64,000 bases of DNA from a virus, in the IMG/VR virus record IMGVR_UViG_3300010396_000003, positions 88,426-152,425 of that record; one strand, written 5' to 3'. Positions 50,279 through 57,617 of this stretch are shown here, in pieces. The notes under the pieces are model-generated. The model was given only the letters and a program-made list of their open reading frames with translations, did not search any database and had not been told where the DNA came from. The position numbers and the translations under genes were made by a program. Position 1 is the stretch's first letter. Every line of letters starts with the position of its first letter.

Positions 50279-50287
50279 TTTGGATTT
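50279..50287 (-). promoter_or_regulatory. AAATCCAAA leader element
   Basis: Minus-strand TATAAATCCAAAAACATG, followed by GAAAGGAAA and the start at 50258. Confidence 0.45.
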
Positions 50288-50313
50288 ATACCAGAGCAAC
50301 TACAAAATTAAGT

Positions 50314-50389
50314 TTTTGCGCGGACGTATGGAAATTTCATCGTGTGGTGTTTCGCCGGTTGCGCTTGTTCCGCACGCGTCCGCGCAAAA
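50314..50389. ncRNA. Candidate structured RNA with 13-pair outer stem
   Basis: TTTTGCGCGGACG and its exact complement enclose 50 bases. Inside, CGTGTGG pairs with CCGCACG (one G-U in plus-strand RNA), and ATGGAAATTTCAT can fold on itself, giving a three-way junction. It sits in the gap between two paralogous minus-strand genes. There is no T tract, so it is not a terminator. Strand is uncertain; the wobble favours plus. Confidence 0.4.
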
Positions 50390-50396
50390 TTGTGGT

Positions 50397-50576
50397 TTAG
50401 CTGACCATCTTGATAAGCTGCTTGTCCGGTAGAGCGCGAAGAAGAGAAGCCGTTAAGTGCACCAGCTTACGCTTTGGCGTGGCGATCGATACGACCGTGG
50501 CCTTACGACCACGCTTACGCCCTTTCATTAATTCGGATTGACGTTTCTTTTGTTCTTCGGTCCATGTACGTGGCAT
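50397..50576 (-). CDS. Basic helical protein, paralog of 50034-50258
   Basis: Fifty-nine residues from ATG at 50576 (AAGGGAGAA upstream). WTEEQKKRQSELMKGRKRGR matches the paralog's basic helix and the end (LLRALPDKQLIKMVS) its C-terminal helix. Likely a small DNA-binding protein. It has its own promoter. Confidence 0.55.
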   Translation of the reverse strand: MPRTWTEEQKKRQSELMKGRKRGRKATVVSIATPKRKLVHLTASLLRALPDKQLIKMVS

Positions 50577-50645
50577 ACGTTAATTCTCCCTTAGTTTGTT
50601 TGCACGCCTAGCCCCAAAAAATCGCGTGCTTTTATTCTGGGCGCG

Positions 50646-50675
50646 ATTATATCAATTCCCGAATAAAATTCCCAA
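50646..50675 (-). promoter_or_regulatory. Sigma70-type promoter of the 50576 gene
   Basis: Minus strand TTGGGA at 50675-50670, 18-base spacer, TATAAT at 50651-50646. A GCACGC/GCGTGC hairpin lies in the leader. Confidence 0.6.
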
Positions 50676-50725
50676 TTAAATTGAGCCTGTTGGTCATTTG
50701 CATAATTTTGTTGGATGATATAAAT

Positions 50726-51229
50726 CTAGGTAACTCCTCCCGTCCTGTAATGTTCAAGCGTAATATGCTTGAGATCGGATGGTTTGCTGTCTGGTTCCCA
50801 TGGGCGTTGTTTTGAACCAATATTGTCACCCGATTCGCTAACAAGACGTTCTGCAAATCCGAACGGCCAACGAAAACCGATAATGCAGAATAAATGGTAT
50901 TCGTTGCTCGTATCGACAAGACGTGATTCGGCAGGATAGAGCTCGACCGCTTCAGCTTCCGCTCCACAAATTTCGTTCTTGATCCTCTGGAAATCGCGCC
51001 AATCATGCCGCGCATTTCGTTCATGATTGTGGATAGACATGTGGATTAATTTCAGAGTGGAGTTTTCCTCTGCCTCATAGCGCCGCACGGTGACCGTATA
51101 GCGACTATTGCCCCATACCTCGAGCGGTCCCAGCTTTTCCAGTAATTCTTTTGTGGCATCAAGCGCGGCGCCGGTTGCCCTAGTTGCTGCTCCATTAGAA
51201 CGGACCAATGGCGTCCAATTCGGTTTCAT
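50726..51229 (-). CDS. DUF7694-type phage protein
   Basis: A 167-residue protein. HDWRDFQRIKNEICG, EAVELYPAESR and LVDTSNEYHLFCII follow the pattern I recall for DUF7694, common in phages of proteobacteria and other groups; function unknown. The Pro/Trp-rich end (RWPFGFAERLV) supports it. Start ATG 51229, ATGA-coupled. Confidence 0.6.
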   Translation of the reverse strand: MKPNWTPLVRSNGAATRATGAALDATKELLEKLGPLEVWGNSRYTVTVRRYEAEENSTLKLIHMSIHNHERNARHDWRDFQRIKNEICGAEAEAVELYPAESRLVDTSNEYHLFCIIGFRWPFGFAERLVSESGDNIGSKQRPWEPDSKPSDLKHITLEHYRTGGVT

Positions 51230-51528
51230 TTCTGCTCACAATCGCCGCCACACATCAGTAATTGATGGTGGCAGCCTGGGCATTCTTCAATATCGCAGCC
51301 AGGGTGGTGAAACTGTCCGGGTTTTGCATTGCAATCTGGACAGCGCTTTTCTCCAAACGGCTTACTGTGTCCATAGCGCGTTTCGTCGCCATACTTCACC
51401 GGTGGCAGCGTCTTTATGACTTTTGGCGGTTTATCGCGCGAATCGGTCGCCTCATAAAACTCTACCGGCACCTCTACGCAACCATCGGTTTTCAGCATAT
51501 CCCCCTTGCATGTTGAACACGTTGACAT
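51226..51528 (-). CDS. Zinc-binding protein with two ribbons
   Basis: A 100-residue protein with three CxxC-type sites: CSTCKGDM at the start, CPDCNAKPGQFHHPGC and ECPGCHHQLLMCGGDC at the end. It may contain two zinc ribbons around a flexible middle. No further function is visible. Confidence 0.55.
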   Translation of the reverse strand: MSTCSTCKGDMLKTDGCVEVPVEFYEATDSRDKPPKVIKTLPPVKYGDETRYGHSKPFGEKRCPDCNAKPGQFHHPGCDIEECPGCHHQLLMCGGDCEQK

Positions 51529-51536
51529 GGTTTCTC

Positions 51537-51965
51537 CTAATCGATGAATCGAACCACGATGCCTTGCTTGGCAAATAATTCGATGATTTTTGCTTCGCGT
51601 TCTGCTTCGGTGATCCGAACACCGAATTTATCGTTCCAATTATTACCCTTGCGAAAGATGGCGTCGTTAGCTTCCATGAGAAGGCGAGCGATTTTGGAAT
51701 TGGCGTCAAAATGATTTGTTGTATTTTCGCGACTAAAATCCAGGAGCCACATAACCTCGTTCGGTATCATGGCTTCATGGAAATTTTGCTGAACATCGTA
51801 TAGTGATGGCTGGTCTTCAAGGAGTTCGTCCGATATACCGTGGTTCTTGCAGTAAAAACCAAGACAGCAACGTTTGCCATCTTCCCGGTAGAGTCGGCTA
51901 ATGGCTCCGCCTGTTCCGCGGAGCCAGGTCTGGCGATTAATAACAAGTTCTTCTTGTTTCTTCAT
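51537..51965 (-). CDS. WLRG/CCLG-family phage protein, paralog of 10801-11181
   Basis: A 142-residue protein from ATG at 51965. VINRQTWLRGTGG and DGKRCCLGFYCKNHG match the family; IAEREAKIIELFAKQG-like ending. Two copies on opposite operons imply ancient duplication or repeated gain. A catalytic site is not evident. The ATG overlaps the preceding stop. Confidence 0.65.
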   Translation of the reverse strand: MKKQEELVINRQTWLRGTGGAISRLYREDGKRCCLGFYCKNHGISDELLEDQPSLYDVQQNFHEAMIPNEVMWLLDFSRENTTNHFDANSKIARLLMEANDAIFRKGNNWNDKFGVRITEAEREAKIIELFAKQGIVVRFID

Positions 51966-52429
51966 GTCGTTACTTTCTGGAAATGATGTGATGCCGCAGC
52001 CGCGCGCTTTGCACGCGCAACCTTGACATCTTCGTGCATGTCGAACAGGTCTTTCTCGATCTGACTGGTATCCACCTTCTTCCACTTGCGCCTCGGACCA
52101 TAGAGACGCAGGATTTCTTCTCGCTGGTCAAGTTCGTAAAGATCATAGACGGCGCGGTGGCCAAGATAAGCTGCTGCCCAAAAGTCGATAATAAAGCGAT
52201 CTTCGATCAAGAGAAAATCGTGACCGCCGCAGCCTTTGGCGAGTTCTCCGGGACATTCCTCTTCCCAAAAGCCATAGATGACGCCGCCAAGAACCTTGTA
52301 CGATTCCCAAGCGGCATCCGTACAAACAAAACCTTCGGGAAGTTTTAGGAGACGTTCCCATACTTCGGCAAGGTGTTTTCCGATTGGAGTATCAGATGGC
52401 GCTAACAACGTGAGTTCCTTTCTTGGCAA
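51962..52429 (-). CDS. Hypothetical protein
   Basis: A 155-residue alpha/beta protein with a Cys pair (ECPGELAKGCGGHD) and conserved-looking aromatic core (FIIDFWAAAYLGHRAVYDL). Helical C terminus. No family recognised. It overlaps the next gene by 38 bases. Confidence 0.5.
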   Translation of the reverse strand: MPRKELTLLAPSDTPIGKHLAEVWERLLKLPEGFVCTDAAWESYKVLGGVIYGFWEEECPGELAKGCGGHDFLLIEDRFIIDFWAAAYLGHRAVYDLYELDQREEILRLYGPRRKWKKVDTSQIEKDLFDMHEDVKVARAKRAAAASHHFQKVTT

Positions 52430-52682
52430 AACTAGCCGTAAAGGCAGTCAGTGGTCGATTGGGCTTACCATCATCCCGGACTGGACAAACCTTGCTCTGT
52501 TGACGATAGAAATGTAACGCGGCGACACCATCGTTAAACTGCATCGCCAAATCCTCATTGTTCGTGACGGTGAGGATTCCGATTCCACGTTCATCGGTAT
52601 CCGGCTGGAAAGAAACGACGAAATTTCCTATTTCTGGGCGGTTAAAACCGCCAGCGTCTACGATTAGGATTGTGTAGCTCAT
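52392..52682 (-). CDS. Hypothetical protein
   Basis: Ninety-six residues from ATG at 52682 (ATGA overlap with the ligase stop). SYTILIVDAGGFNRPEIGNF starts an alpha/beta fold resembling small ATPase-like or regulator domains, but no motif is complete. It may form a unit with the ligase, since they are coupled. Confidence 0.5.
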   Translation of the reverse strand: MSYTILIVDAGGFNRPEIGNFVVSFQPDTDERGIGILTVTNNEDLAMQFNDGVAALHFYRQQSKVCPVRDDGKPNRPLTAFTASFAKKGTHVVSAI

Positions 52683-53779
52683 GCGGCAATCCCGGCCTTG
52701 TAGATAATTTGGTCCACGGTACAATCTTCGGCCAAGACATCAGAACGAATCGACTTCATGCGCGCCTGAACAAGGTGTCGGCCGGCGCCGCCGTAAAGAT
52801 AATGCACTTCAATGACTGAGTTGATAGAGACGGTCGGCTTTCCGTTTAGCGAAACGTGTCCCACTTCCACCATCTTGCCTTGCGCGTCGTAGAGCCCGAT
52901 CGCGGCGGAATTATGTCCCTTGTCGCCAATTCGAACGACAATTGCCGAAAGAGACTTGATGAATTTGAACTTCTTATGGTTGCCACTGTTGCCGGGACGG
53001 TATGCAGCGTCGCGTCGCGCAAACACACCTCCCTCGTAGCGATGTTTTTCAAGCGCCGCAAACCCTTCTCGTTTAGCTTCGGGGGTTTCCCAGGTTGGAA
53101 TGAGTGTGACGTGGCGACCGCTTGGCGGAATTAACTTTTCCAGTGCCCTGTAGCGTTTTTCGTAGGTAAGAGTGGAGAGATTCTTGCCGTTAAGACGGAG
53201 AAGATTGTAGGCAATGAAAATATTGCCGACGTGCTCGCCGCAGACAAAAAAAGTCTTCGCTTTGATCCTGTCCAGTTCGTAGACGATTTCCGAGTTTAAG
53301 GCTCCGGAGAGCGTTCCGAGTTTGTTGAAGCCAGCATACGTTCCATCGGCTCGCTTTTCGATTTGCCGAAACTGCCCGTCAGCTTTGAGTTGGAGCCAGT
53401 AGTTGGAATTATTCATATACGGTTCAATGCTGGCTACCGGAATCTCGTCCAGATCCTCAATGGGAAAAGGCGTGCGAAAGTTATCCGTCTTGTTAGAGGG
53501 AACAAGCCCGGCGCGCGCCTCAATAACAGTAGCCATTTTGCCCTTCGGCGGCTCATATCCTTCAATGGTTTTACGATGAACAAGAGAATCGAAGACTTTC
53601 CTGGCTTGTTCGGCCGAAACGCCGCTGATTTTTGTGCCTGTTTGCAGTTTGGAGCCGCGGCGCCCGAATTGGAAGTTCACCGCAAAACCAGTTGCAACTG
53701 GCACAATTTGGATGTGATATTCCTTGTCGCTATTCTTGGCGGAGTTCTGGTAGTAAAGACTAATCGAAGTCGCGCTCAT
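52679..53779 (-). CDS. WGR-domain ATP-dependent DNA ligase
   Basis: A 366-residue protein. Residues 1-80 are a WGR-like domain (FQFGRRGSKLQTG), known from PARPs and some bacterial ligases for binding DNA ends. The ligase core starts at K132 in LKADGQ, motif I of nucleotidyl transferases, with GEHV (motif III region) and GGVFARRDA later; a C-terminal OB-fold part (VVRIGDKGHNSAAIGLYD) closes the clamp. It seals nicks or ends after ATP-dependent adenylation. With Ku upstream it makes a minimal end-joining pair. Confidence 0.8.
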   Translation of the reverse strand: MSATSISLYYQNSAKNSDKEYHIQIVPVATGFAVNFQFGRRGSKLQTGTKISGVSAEQARKVFDSLVHRKTIEGYEPPKGKMATVIEARAGLVPSNKTDNFRTPFPIEDLDEIPVASIEPYMNNSNYWLQLKADGQFRQIEKRADGTYAGFNKLGTLSGALNSEIVYELDRIKAKTFFVCGEHVGNIFIAYNLLRLNGKNLSTLTYEKRYRALEKLIPPSGRHVTLIPTWETPEAKREGFAALEKHRYEGGVFARRDAAYRPGNSGNHKKFKFIKSLSAIVVRIGDKGHNSAAIGLYDAQGKMVEVGHVSLNGKPTVSINSVIEVHYLYGGAGRHLVQARMKSIRSDVLAEDCTVDQIIYKAGIAA

Positions 53780-53836
53780 TGTTTTTTAATTCTCCTCGAT
53801 GTTACTTCCACTACATGACATGGATCTCCAAACTGA

Positions 53837-53861
53837 AAGGGGAGTCTTATCGACTCCCCTT
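53837..53861 (-). terminator. Hairpin terminator between Ku block and ligase
   Basis: AAGGGGAGTC and GACTCCCCTT form a perfect 10-pair stem with a five-base loop. On the minus strand it is followed by TTTCAGTTT, a weak U tract. It may attenuate rather than stop transcription into the ligase. Confidence 0.55.
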
Positions 53862-53890
53862 GACCGCAATATTGCCGGCGTCGCCGGTGC

Positions 53891-53935
53891 TTACCTTTTA
53901 GTTTTGTTTGCCGTAAATGTTGTGTTCGGTGGCAT
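53891..53935 (-). CDS. 14-residue micropeptide with strong ribosome site
   Basis: AAAGGAGAAAC directly precedes ATG and MPPNTTFTANKTKR. It lies alone in the gap between the 53968-54291 gene and the hairpin. It may be a leader peptide that senses translation for attenuation at the downstream hairpin. The only evidence for translation is the ribosome site. Confidence 0.3.
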   Translation of the reverse strand: MPPNTTFTANKTKR

Positions 53936-53967
53936 GTTTCTCCTTTCTATTTCGGCGATGGCTCTCG

Positions 53968-54291
53968 CTAACTTCTATCGCCAAGGTCGTTCAACTCGCT
54001 ATATTTATCGTTAAGCAGTCCGAAAATGCGTTGTAGTTCGATATTTGCAGGTGTCGGTACGTCCTGCAAAATTTTCATGACCAAGTCGATATCGACAGCA
54101 TTTAGGCGTAGGGTTGCGGTTTCAGAATCCACGAGTCGATTGAGAAGTCCCCAAACGATTCCACCGGGCTTTGCCTGTTCACGACATTTGGCGTCGTAAT
54201 GTGCGCCAGCCGCCGACATTAGCATGTTGCATTCGGCGCGCGTGAATTCGATCTCTGCCAACGGAATGAGAATAACGTTTTGAAGTTTCAT
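53968..54291 (-). CDS. Hypothetical protein
   Basis: A 107-residue helical protein (VDIDLVMKILQDVPTPAN) with TRAECNMLMSAAGAHYDAKC in the middle. Its ATG overlaps the Ku stop as TAATG, so it is translated with Ku and may assist it. No family recognised. Confidence 0.5.
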   Translation of the reverse strand: MKLQNVILIPLAEIEFTRAECNMLMSAAGAHYDAKCREQAKPGGIVWGLLNRLVDSETATLRLNAVDIDLVMKILQDVPTPANIELQRIFGLLNDKYSELNDLGDRS

Positions 54292-55130
54292 TACGCCGCA
54301 GCCTTTTTCTTCTTGGCTGGCTTTGTGGCTGGAATCGGTGTCGGCTTTACCTCTGGCTTTTTCTTGTTAACAGCCAACGATGCCCTGAGTGCTTCCATGA
54401 GATCGACAGTCGTACTGCTCTGTGTGAACTGAACCGGAGGCGGAGGCGTCACCGATTCATCCATCTTCGACGCGATCAGTTGCGTCACCCGCTCTTGAAA
54501 TTCGTTCGTAAATGTTTTCGGCTGGAAAGCCGAGGACAGGCTTTCGACCAACTGTGCGCCCATCTTGATTTCTCCCTGACTGAGCGGCGCAGCATTCAGA
54601 TTGTCAAACTCAGGTACTTCCGCCACCTCGCTTGCGTACCAGAGGAAATGCAGCATGAGACCGTTTCCCTTGGGGCGAATGAGCACCAGGTTCTCGCGGT
54701 TGGATTTCGTCAGTTTGGCAAGTGCCACACGCCCGGTTGCTTCGAGAGCCTTGGCCAACAGGCTATACGGCTTGCGGCCAGCGTCTTCTGGCAGCATGTA
54801 AAACGATTCTGCCAGGTAGAGCGGGTCCACATCTTCGGCAAGCACGCAATCGGTGATTTCCATGACTTTTTCGCTCGCCGGAGCCATCGAATTGATTTCG
54901 TCGTTCGTGAGGATCACGTACTTGCCGCCAGTTTCGTAACCCTTAACCGTATTCTTACTGTCCACCTTCTCATTGCAATGCGAACAGAAGTACGGTTTGT
55001 TCAGTGGCGTGTGACATTTATCGTGAAGACTCTTGAAGTCAATCCGATCGTCGCGAGCCCCGACGTTGAGATAGATGGGAATCGACAAAAGACCAAATTG
55101 CAGGGCACCCTTCCAGACTTTAGTTGCCAC
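54291..55130 (-). CDS. ku: Ku DNA-end-binding protein
   Basis: A 279-residue bacterial-type Ku. VWKGALQFGLLSIPIYLNVG at the start is the family signature; then FKSLHDKCHTPL, CSHCNEKV (zinc-like pair) and YYLxPxx-like SFYMLPEDAGRKPYSLLAKA, and LVLIRPKGNGLMLHFLWYA. The C terminus is Lys/Pro/Ala-rich, as in Ku proteins that bind DNA through basic tails. It forms a ring on double-strand ends and recruits a ligase. Phages with Ku are known, but Ku plus its own ligase is less common. Confidence 0.92.
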   Translation of the reverse strand: MATKVWKGALQFGLLSIPIYLNVGARDDRIDFKSLHDKCHTPLNKPYFCSHCNEKVDSKNTVKGYETGGKYVILTNDEINSMAPASEKVMEITDCVLAEDVDPLYLAESFYMLPEDAGRKPYSLLAKALEATGRVALAKLTKSNRENLVLIRPKGNGLMLHFLWYASEVAEVPEFDNLNAAPLSQGEIKMGAQLVESLSSAFQPKTFTNEFQERVTQLIASKMDESVTPPPPVQFTQSSTTVDLMEALRASLAVNKKKPEVKPTPIPATKPAKKKKAAA

Positions 55131-55148
55131 GATTGTTCTCCCTTCGAA

Positions 55149-55373
55149 TTAAAATACGATGTGTTGTTGTAAAACGGTTTGCCGTTGCCAGTCAACTAAG
55201 TAGAAATTGGTATCGGTCAGCCCCCATTTCGAATATTGACGCTCGAAGTATCCTTGTGCGACACCGGCTTCAAGGAATGAGGATTCCAATTCCGCTATCT
55301 CTGAGCCCTTATGGACTGACAAGACAGCGAAATTAAATTTCGGCGGCTTGTTGATTCGCTTTGCCGGGATCAT
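55149..55373 (-). CDS. Hypothetical protein
   Basis: Seventy-four residues from ATG at 55373 (GAGG upstream). FNFAVLSVHKGSEIAELESS starts an alpha/beta unit, ending TVLQQHIVF. It overlaps the preceding gene by 41 bases in another frame. It is the last gene before Ku. Confidence 0.45.
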   Translation of the reverse strand: MIPAKRINKPPKFNFAVLSVHKGSEIAELESSFLEAGVAQGYFERQYSKWGLTDTNFYLVDWQRQTVLQQHIVF

Positions 55374-55629
55374 TCGGTTCCTCGATCTGAAATGAAAACG
55401 GTTCAACTTTCTTATCACCGTCGAACATCGATACGAAGTTCCTTGCTACACTGGGAAGCACGATACGAGTGTCTTGTTCGTTGACACCCACACCCTCAAT
55501 AAGAATAAAACATGGACCAACCAACGCGGTCGTGAGAATACGTCTAACCGCTAAGGCTATCGGGCATTCGCGGCTGTTGCATGTCTTACCGTTTGCAATG
55601 TCTTCGGCTGTGACGGTGATGGTTATCAC
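55333..55629 (-). CDS. Conserved phage hypothetical protein
   Basis: Ninety-eight residues from GTG at 55629 (GTGA overlap). ITITVTAEDIANGKTCNSRE, then CPIALAVRRIL, is a pattern I recall from many phage proteins of unknown function. The Cys pair near residue 17-22 may bind metal. Confidence 0.55.
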   Translation of the reverse strand: MITITVTAEDIANGKTCNSRECPIALAVRRILTTALVGPCFILIEGVGVNEQDTRIVLPSVARNFVSMFDGDKKVEPFSFQIEEPNDPGKANQQAAEI

Positions 55630-55754
55630 TTCTGTTTCCTCGCTTTCCGCTGCCGTTTGGCATCATCTTTGGCTTGGCGTTCTTTTTTGGTCAGATGACC
55701 GTCCAGTTCTTCGCGCGGAACGTTGCGCCAGTGGCGTTCAGGATGGCGTTTCAT
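55626..55754 (-). CDS. 42-residue basic protein; leader carries a solo Cas12-type repeat
   Basis: MKRHPERHWRNVPREELDGH and a Lys/Arg-rich helix (LTKKERQAKDDAKRQRKARK). The repeat unit at 55792-55826 lies 37 bases before ATG on the same strand. AAAAGGAAAAGGA provides ribosome binding. Probably nucleic-acid binding. Confidence 0.5.
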   Translation of the reverse strand: MKRHPERHWRNVPREELDGHLTKKERQAKDDAKRQRKARKQK

Positions 55755-55776
55755 CGTATTTCCTTTTCCTTTTTAG

Positions 55777-55785
55777 TTTGGTTTA
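55777..55785 (-). promoter_or_regulatory. Weak AAATCCAAA-like element (TAAACCAAA)
   Basis: Between the repeat and ATG 55754, in the same order (element, purine-rich ribosome site, start) as the other copies. Confidence 0.3.
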
Positions 55786-55791
55786 ATTCTA

Positions 55792-55826
55792 GTTCCAACA
55801 CCCTTTCTGCTGGACATGGTTCTGTA
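55792..55826 (-). repeat. Solo Cas12-type repeat in a gene leader
   Basis: A full 35-base unit read on the minus strand: TACAGAACCATG, stem TCCAGC...GTTGGA, loop AGAAAGGGT, end AAC. Compared with the array copy, the stem has a C-G pair replaced by a G-U-compatible change, keeping structure. It lies upstream of ATG 55754. Confidence 0.65.
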
Positions 55827-55859
55827 ACGGAGTGACGTAATTTATTTGCGCTATGGTAT

Positions 55860-55928
55860 CTATCCCATAAAATAAAATGCAGCCTCTTCCGGCGTGATGG
55901 CTCTGATAATTTCTTTTTCGTCCGTCAT
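55860..55928 (-). CDS. 22-residue peptide
   Basis: MTDEKEIIRAITPEEAAFYF plus MG, with ATG overlapping the preceding stop (ATGA). Amphipathic helix. Real translation is likely only because of coupling. Confidence 0.25.
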   Translation of the reverse strand: MTDEKEIIRAITPEEAAFYFMG

Positions 55929-56365
55929 GCCGCATTCTCGCGTTGGTGTTCAAAGGCAAGCTGGTTATCGTGCTTTGTCCAGTGACCCTTCTTGGCGCAC
56001 TCAGGGCCAAGACCGCGGTGGAGACTGGCTGGAACCGTAAGGGTGCGCCCACAACGAGCGCACTTGCTTTCTTTCATGGCGAAAGCCATTTGTGCCTGCT
56101 CCGGCTCTCTGGCTACTACATCCAGAGCATAGCGAATGCGAGTCAGTCGCTTTGGTTCATTCGCCTGTTCGAACTTGTGCCAAAACCTGATCTGGTTATC
56201 GTCGGTTAAAAAGCCAACACCTTGAAAACGAAAATTATTTTGACGATCACGCTTCGGCGTGGAGATACCAACTACGGCTTTCCCGTTCCAATCGCTAATA
56301 CGGATTGTGCGATATTGCCCGTCCGAATACACGATGGAGTAGTGACCAAACGCTAGACGCGGCAT
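55925..56365 (-). CDS. DUF6011-domain protein
   Basis: A 146-residue protein. The end KCARCGRTLTVPASLHRGLG and PECAKKG match DUF6011, a small zinc-binding unit (CxxCGRxL...GxGPxC) in phages. The first 90 residues are beta-rich (YRTIRISDWNGKAVVGIST) and may bind nucleic acid. It is the first gene behind a consensus promoter, so it is probably expressed early. Confidence 0.65.
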   Translation of the reverse strand: MPRLAFGHYSIVYSDGQYRTIRISDWNGKAVVGISTPKRDRQNNFRFQGVGFLTDDNQIRFWHKFEQANEPKRLTRIRYALDVVAREPEQAQMAFAMKESKCARCGRTLTVPASLHRGLGPECAKKGHWTKHDNQLAFEHQRENAA

Positions 56366-56452
56366 CTGGAATCCTTTCTGCGAATCGCCACCTTCTAAAC
56401 ATGGACGGCACTATAGACCCACGTAAAGATAAGTGGCGACTCGCGTACTACG

Positions 56453-56481
56453 ATTATAAAGTTAGAGTCTAAGATTGTCAA
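56453..56481 (-). promoter_or_regulatory. Perfect-consensus sigma70 promoter
   Basis: On the minus strand TTGACA (56481-56476), 17 bases, TATAAT (56458-56453): both hexamers are identical to the housekeeping consensus. The spacer carries TTAGACTCTAA (palindrome). It drives the leftward operon starting at 56365, which includes Ku and ligase. Confidence 0.9.
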
Positions 56482-56522
56482 TACTGTAATACAAAGCGAA
56501 AGATACTGGAGAATAGTGTTAT

Positions 56523-57602
56523 TTATTCATCCAGCGTGAGAATGCGTGACGGTTTGGACGTAATAAGCGAAGACAATGCGCTGTCGATTGTGTCGAATCC
56601 GTACTTCACGTAGGCGCGTACATCTTCGTCGGAACGCAATAGGTCTGCGTTCGTGTCTTTCAAGAGAGACTTCGCCTTGTCGACCAAGACTTTCAGTTGC
56701 CGATCCTCCGTGATGTTGCGCACGTCGAACGTCTCCAGAAATTCGTTGATCTTCTTAAACGAATTCTCTTTAAAAATTTTCGTTTTGCCGTCTTCCCCAG
56801 GAGTAAGACGCTCGCGCAGATGCTCAATCATTTCAGCCATGTTCTGGCGAAGCATTTGCTGAATGACCCCGCGTGCCTTTTCCCATGATGCGGCTGTTTT
56901 CTGGATTTCTTGTTTCCGGAGTTTTTCGCTCAACTTTTGCCGGCTTGGTGGCATGATTTCCATGAAGCGCCACGTTAACCGGAAGGATTGGCGAATGACG
57001 TCCGGTGGCGGATATTGCGACTTGTCAAATAGGTTCTTGAGACGATGCCGTGCCTCTTTGATCAAATCGTCATAGTTATCGACAAGTTTTTTAACCAAGG
57101 CATCGCGCTTCTTGGCATATTCGGTCAGCTTGGCATCGACTTCATCAGCCAATGCTTTTGGAAGCAGGTAGATGCCCTTCTTGATCGTGAACGGCAAAGC
57201 CAGGCTGTCGATATACCGCCGTACTTCGCCGTCCAGAGAGGTGATGGCTGTCAATTCTTCGGCGTCCCACAGTTTCTTCGAGACTGCTAGCCATTCCTTG
57301 TCGGACGTTTTGTTGTCTTCGGTCAATTCAATGTTCTCGGTATCAACCTTGCGGTGATTGCCGATCGCGGAAAAGGTGAGAACGAAGATGACTGTCTTTT
57401 CCTCCATTTCCTCGATGCTGGCAATGTGCGCCGGCGGCAGCTTGATTTTCTTGTCCTGCTTCGGCAGTGCTTTTTTGGGTAGTTCTGGTTTCTGGCTCAG
57501 CCTCGCTTCGCCTCGCGGCGGACCGGCCGGACCATACTTAGAGCGGATCGTATCCCAGGCACGTTTTGCATTAGCAGAACGCTCTGCATGTGAAAGCGCC
57601 AT
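56523..57602 (-). CDS. DUF3150-like phage protein with SRILTLDE tail
   Basis: A 359-residue protein, helical throughout. WLAVSKKLWDAEELTAITSLDGE, the LPFTIKKGIYLLPKALADEV segment, and the charged helix after it fit the DUF3150 family, which often accompanies MoxR-type ATPases in phages and plasmids. The N terminus (LSHAERSANAKRAWDTIRSK) is a separate basic helix. The last residues KPSRILTLDE are the shared tail. Function unknown. Upstream lies the AAATCCAAG element. Confidence 0.6.
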   Translation of the reverse strand: MALSHAERSANAKRAWDTIRSKYGPAGPPRGEARLSQKPELPKKALPKQDKKIKLPPAHIASIEEMEEKTVIFVLTFSAIGNHRKVDTENIELTEDNKTSDKEWLAVSKKLWDAEELTAITSLDGEVRRYIDSLALPFTIKKGIYLLPKALADEVDAKLTEYAKKRDALVKKLVDNYDDLIKEARHRLKNLFDKSQYPPPDVIRQSFRLTWRFMEIMPPSRQKLSEKLRKQEIQKTAASWEKARGVIQQMLRQNMAEMIEHLRERLTPGEDGKTKIFKENSFKKINEFLETFDVRNITEDRQLKVLVDKAKSLLKDTNADLLRSDEDVRAYVKYGFDTIDSALSSLITSKPSRILTLDE

Positions 57603-57617
57603 TTTGTTTCCTTTCGT

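Noticed and set aside
50314-50389. tRNA
   Set aside because: The 76-base length fits, but the outer stem has 13 pairs and there is no anticodon arm or TTC loop.
53799-54014. Plus-strand hydrophobic frame
   Set aside because: It runs across the hairpin and antisense to a coupled gene, without a ribosome site.
55789-56052. Minus-strand frame running through the solo repeat
   Set aside because: It is a shadow of the DUF6011 gene and leader and contains the repeat as translated sequence only.
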